Assembly: GCA_021202325.1 (NCBI GenBank)
Contig: JAJQDF010000247.1
Location: forward strand, 1-7,157
Direction: 5' to 3'
DNA from: Clostridiales bacterium
GTDB lineage: Bacteria; Bacillota; Clostridia; Lachnospirales; Anaerotignaceae
Length of the DNA: 7,157 bases
Under the pieces are notes generated by a model, which made no database searches, was not told where the DNA came from, and saw nothing but the letters and a program-made list of their open reading frames with translations. The translations under genes and the position numbers were made by a program. Positions 6,778-7,157 of this stretch are shown here, piece by piece; position 1 is the stretch's first letter; every line of letters starts with the position of its first letter.

Positions 6778-6939
6778 TTAATCTTCGTCGTCCCAGTCAT
6801 CACAGGAATTATCACGGTCGGCGGCAATACCGAAAATACTGATAACAGTTATGCTTCCGAAAATTATTCCGATTATGGCTACTATCATAAGACATACATA
6901 TTTTACTATTCTGGTTATATCAAGGTTATAAGGGTTCAT
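6778..6939 (-). CDS. 53-aa small membrane protein of unknown function
   Basis: Short gene starting at ATG 6939-6937 and ending with TAA at 6780-6778. AGAGGAG (6953-6947) sits 7 nt before the start, a proper ribosome binding site. The product begins MNPYNLDITR, then has a single long hydrophobic segment at about residues 11-40 rich in Ile and Val. It ends in a strongly acidic tail, DRDNSCDDWDDED, with a Cys and a Trp. With no signal cleavage site it is probably a bitopic membrane protein. I do not recognise the family. A plausible promoter lies about 125 nt upstream (7064-7092). The stop is only 20 nt from the ribU promoter and no terminator is seen, so readthrough into the riboswitch leader is possible. 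The charge pattern and ribosome binding site argue for a real gene. Confidence 0.68.
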   Translation of the reverse strand: MNPYNLDITRIVKYVCLMIVAIIGIIFGSITVISIFGIAADRDNSCDDWDDED

Positions 6940-6973
6940 ATCGTTTCTCCTCTCGGTTTTTATTAAGTTTACA

Positions 6974-6990
6974 TGCCTGCAAAGCAGGCA
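6974..6990. repeat. perfect 7-bp inverted repeat in the leader of the small gene
   Basis: TGCCTGC, AAA, GCAGGCA form a perfect hairpin with a 3-nt loop. No U tract follows on either strand, so it is not a standard terminator. On the minus strand it lies 20-odd nt before the ribosome binding site of the 53-aa gene. It may be an RNA stability or translation element, or a DNA operator. Confidence 0.6.
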
Positions 6991-7063
6991 ACTCTGTGTA
7001 TGAAATCCGATTGCTCCATGCTTCGCATTTAAGCATCTACACTGTCGGAAACTTTCATAATCA

Positions 7064-7092
7064 AGTATATCTCAAATTTTTGCTTAGGGCAA
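7064..7092 (-). promoter_or_regulatory. candidate promoter of the 53-aa gene
   Basis: On the minus strand, TTGCCC (7092-7087), a 17-nt spacer, and TATACT (7069-7064). The -10 matches at five of six positions and the -35 at four. RNA would start near 7057 and have a leader of about 118 nt that holds two small hairpins (7018-7036 and 6974-6990). Confidence 0.55.
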
Positions 7093-7108
7093 CTAAAAGA
7101 GGAAGGTG

Positions 7109-7137
7109 TGGACAAATAGCGCATATCGTGATATAAT
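7109..7137 (+). promoter_or_regulatory. strong extended -10 promoter reading out of the window
   Basis: TGGACA (7109-7114), a 17-nt spacer, and a perfect TATAAT (7132-7137) preceded by TGA, an extended -10. RNA would start near 7144. The gene it drives lies beyond the right edge. It is divergent from the promoter at 7064-7092, with the two -35 boxes only 16 nt apart. Confidence 0.75.
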
Positions 7138-7157
7138 AAATAATATGAGAAAAGTAA

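Noticed and set aside
6969..7028. 19-codon minus-strand frame in the leader of the small gene (starts MRSMEQ)
   Set aside because: No ribosome binding site, and it is too short to be supported; only conservation could rescue it.
1..7157. CRISPR array, tRNA/rRNA genes, insertion sequence or phage features
   Set aside because: No regularly spaced direct repeats, no tRNA-like cloverleaf, no transposase or integrase frame, and no flanking terminal repeats were seen.

Overview
The window reads as chromosomal DNA from a low-to-moderate GC Firmicute, most likely a Clostridia-class gut-type anaerobe. The evidence is AGGAGG ribosome binding sites before almost every gene, heavy use of AGA and ATA codons, an S-layer homology (SLH) protein, a split MacB-type transporter of the YknXYZ kind, and a class FMN riboswitch before an ECF substrate-binding component. 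I cannot name a genus.

Left part (148-5787, + strand): a four-gene cluster. It encodes a membrane-anchored adaptor of the HlyD/MacA family, a MacB/LolD-type ABC ATPase, a four-helix MacB/FtsX-type permease, and a secreted protein with SLH repeats at its N-terminus. The first three are 16 nt apart and then overlap by 4 nt. The SLH gene follows 39 nt after the permease, and no terminator is visible between them. The first three should form an ATP-driven extrusion machine that moves a substrate out of or away from the membrane. The SLH protein would be held on the cell-wall polymer and is a possible outer partner. Two features of the adaptor stand out: it appears to contain two complete lipoyl-hairpin-lipoyl-barrel modules in tandem, and it carries a four-copy acidic 9-residue repeat in its cytoplasmic head. 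It also ends in a Gly/Met-rich tail.

Middle (5788-5949): a convergent intergenic gap with a strong hairpin flanked by A and T runs (5910-5945). It can terminate transcription from both sides.

Right part (5950-6939, - strand): a riboflavin ECF transporter S component (ribU) preceded by a complete FMN riboswitch. A consensus promoter places the transcript start just before the aptamer, and an intrinsic terminator lies between aptamer and gene. The 5' arm of the terminator is complementary to the 5' edge of the aptamer, which fits a transcription-termination OFF switch. Upstream lies a previously uncalled 53-residue membrane protein gene with its own ribosome binding site and promoter. No ECF energising module is in the window, so RibU probably shares one encoded elsewhere.

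Right edge (6940-7157): a divergent promoter region. One promoter reads leftward into the 53-residue gene, and one very good extended -10 promoter reads rightward out of the window.

The most unusual candidate is the adaptor-ATPase-permease-SLH cluster, especially the doubled adaptor. The best supported regulatory element is the FMN riboswitch.
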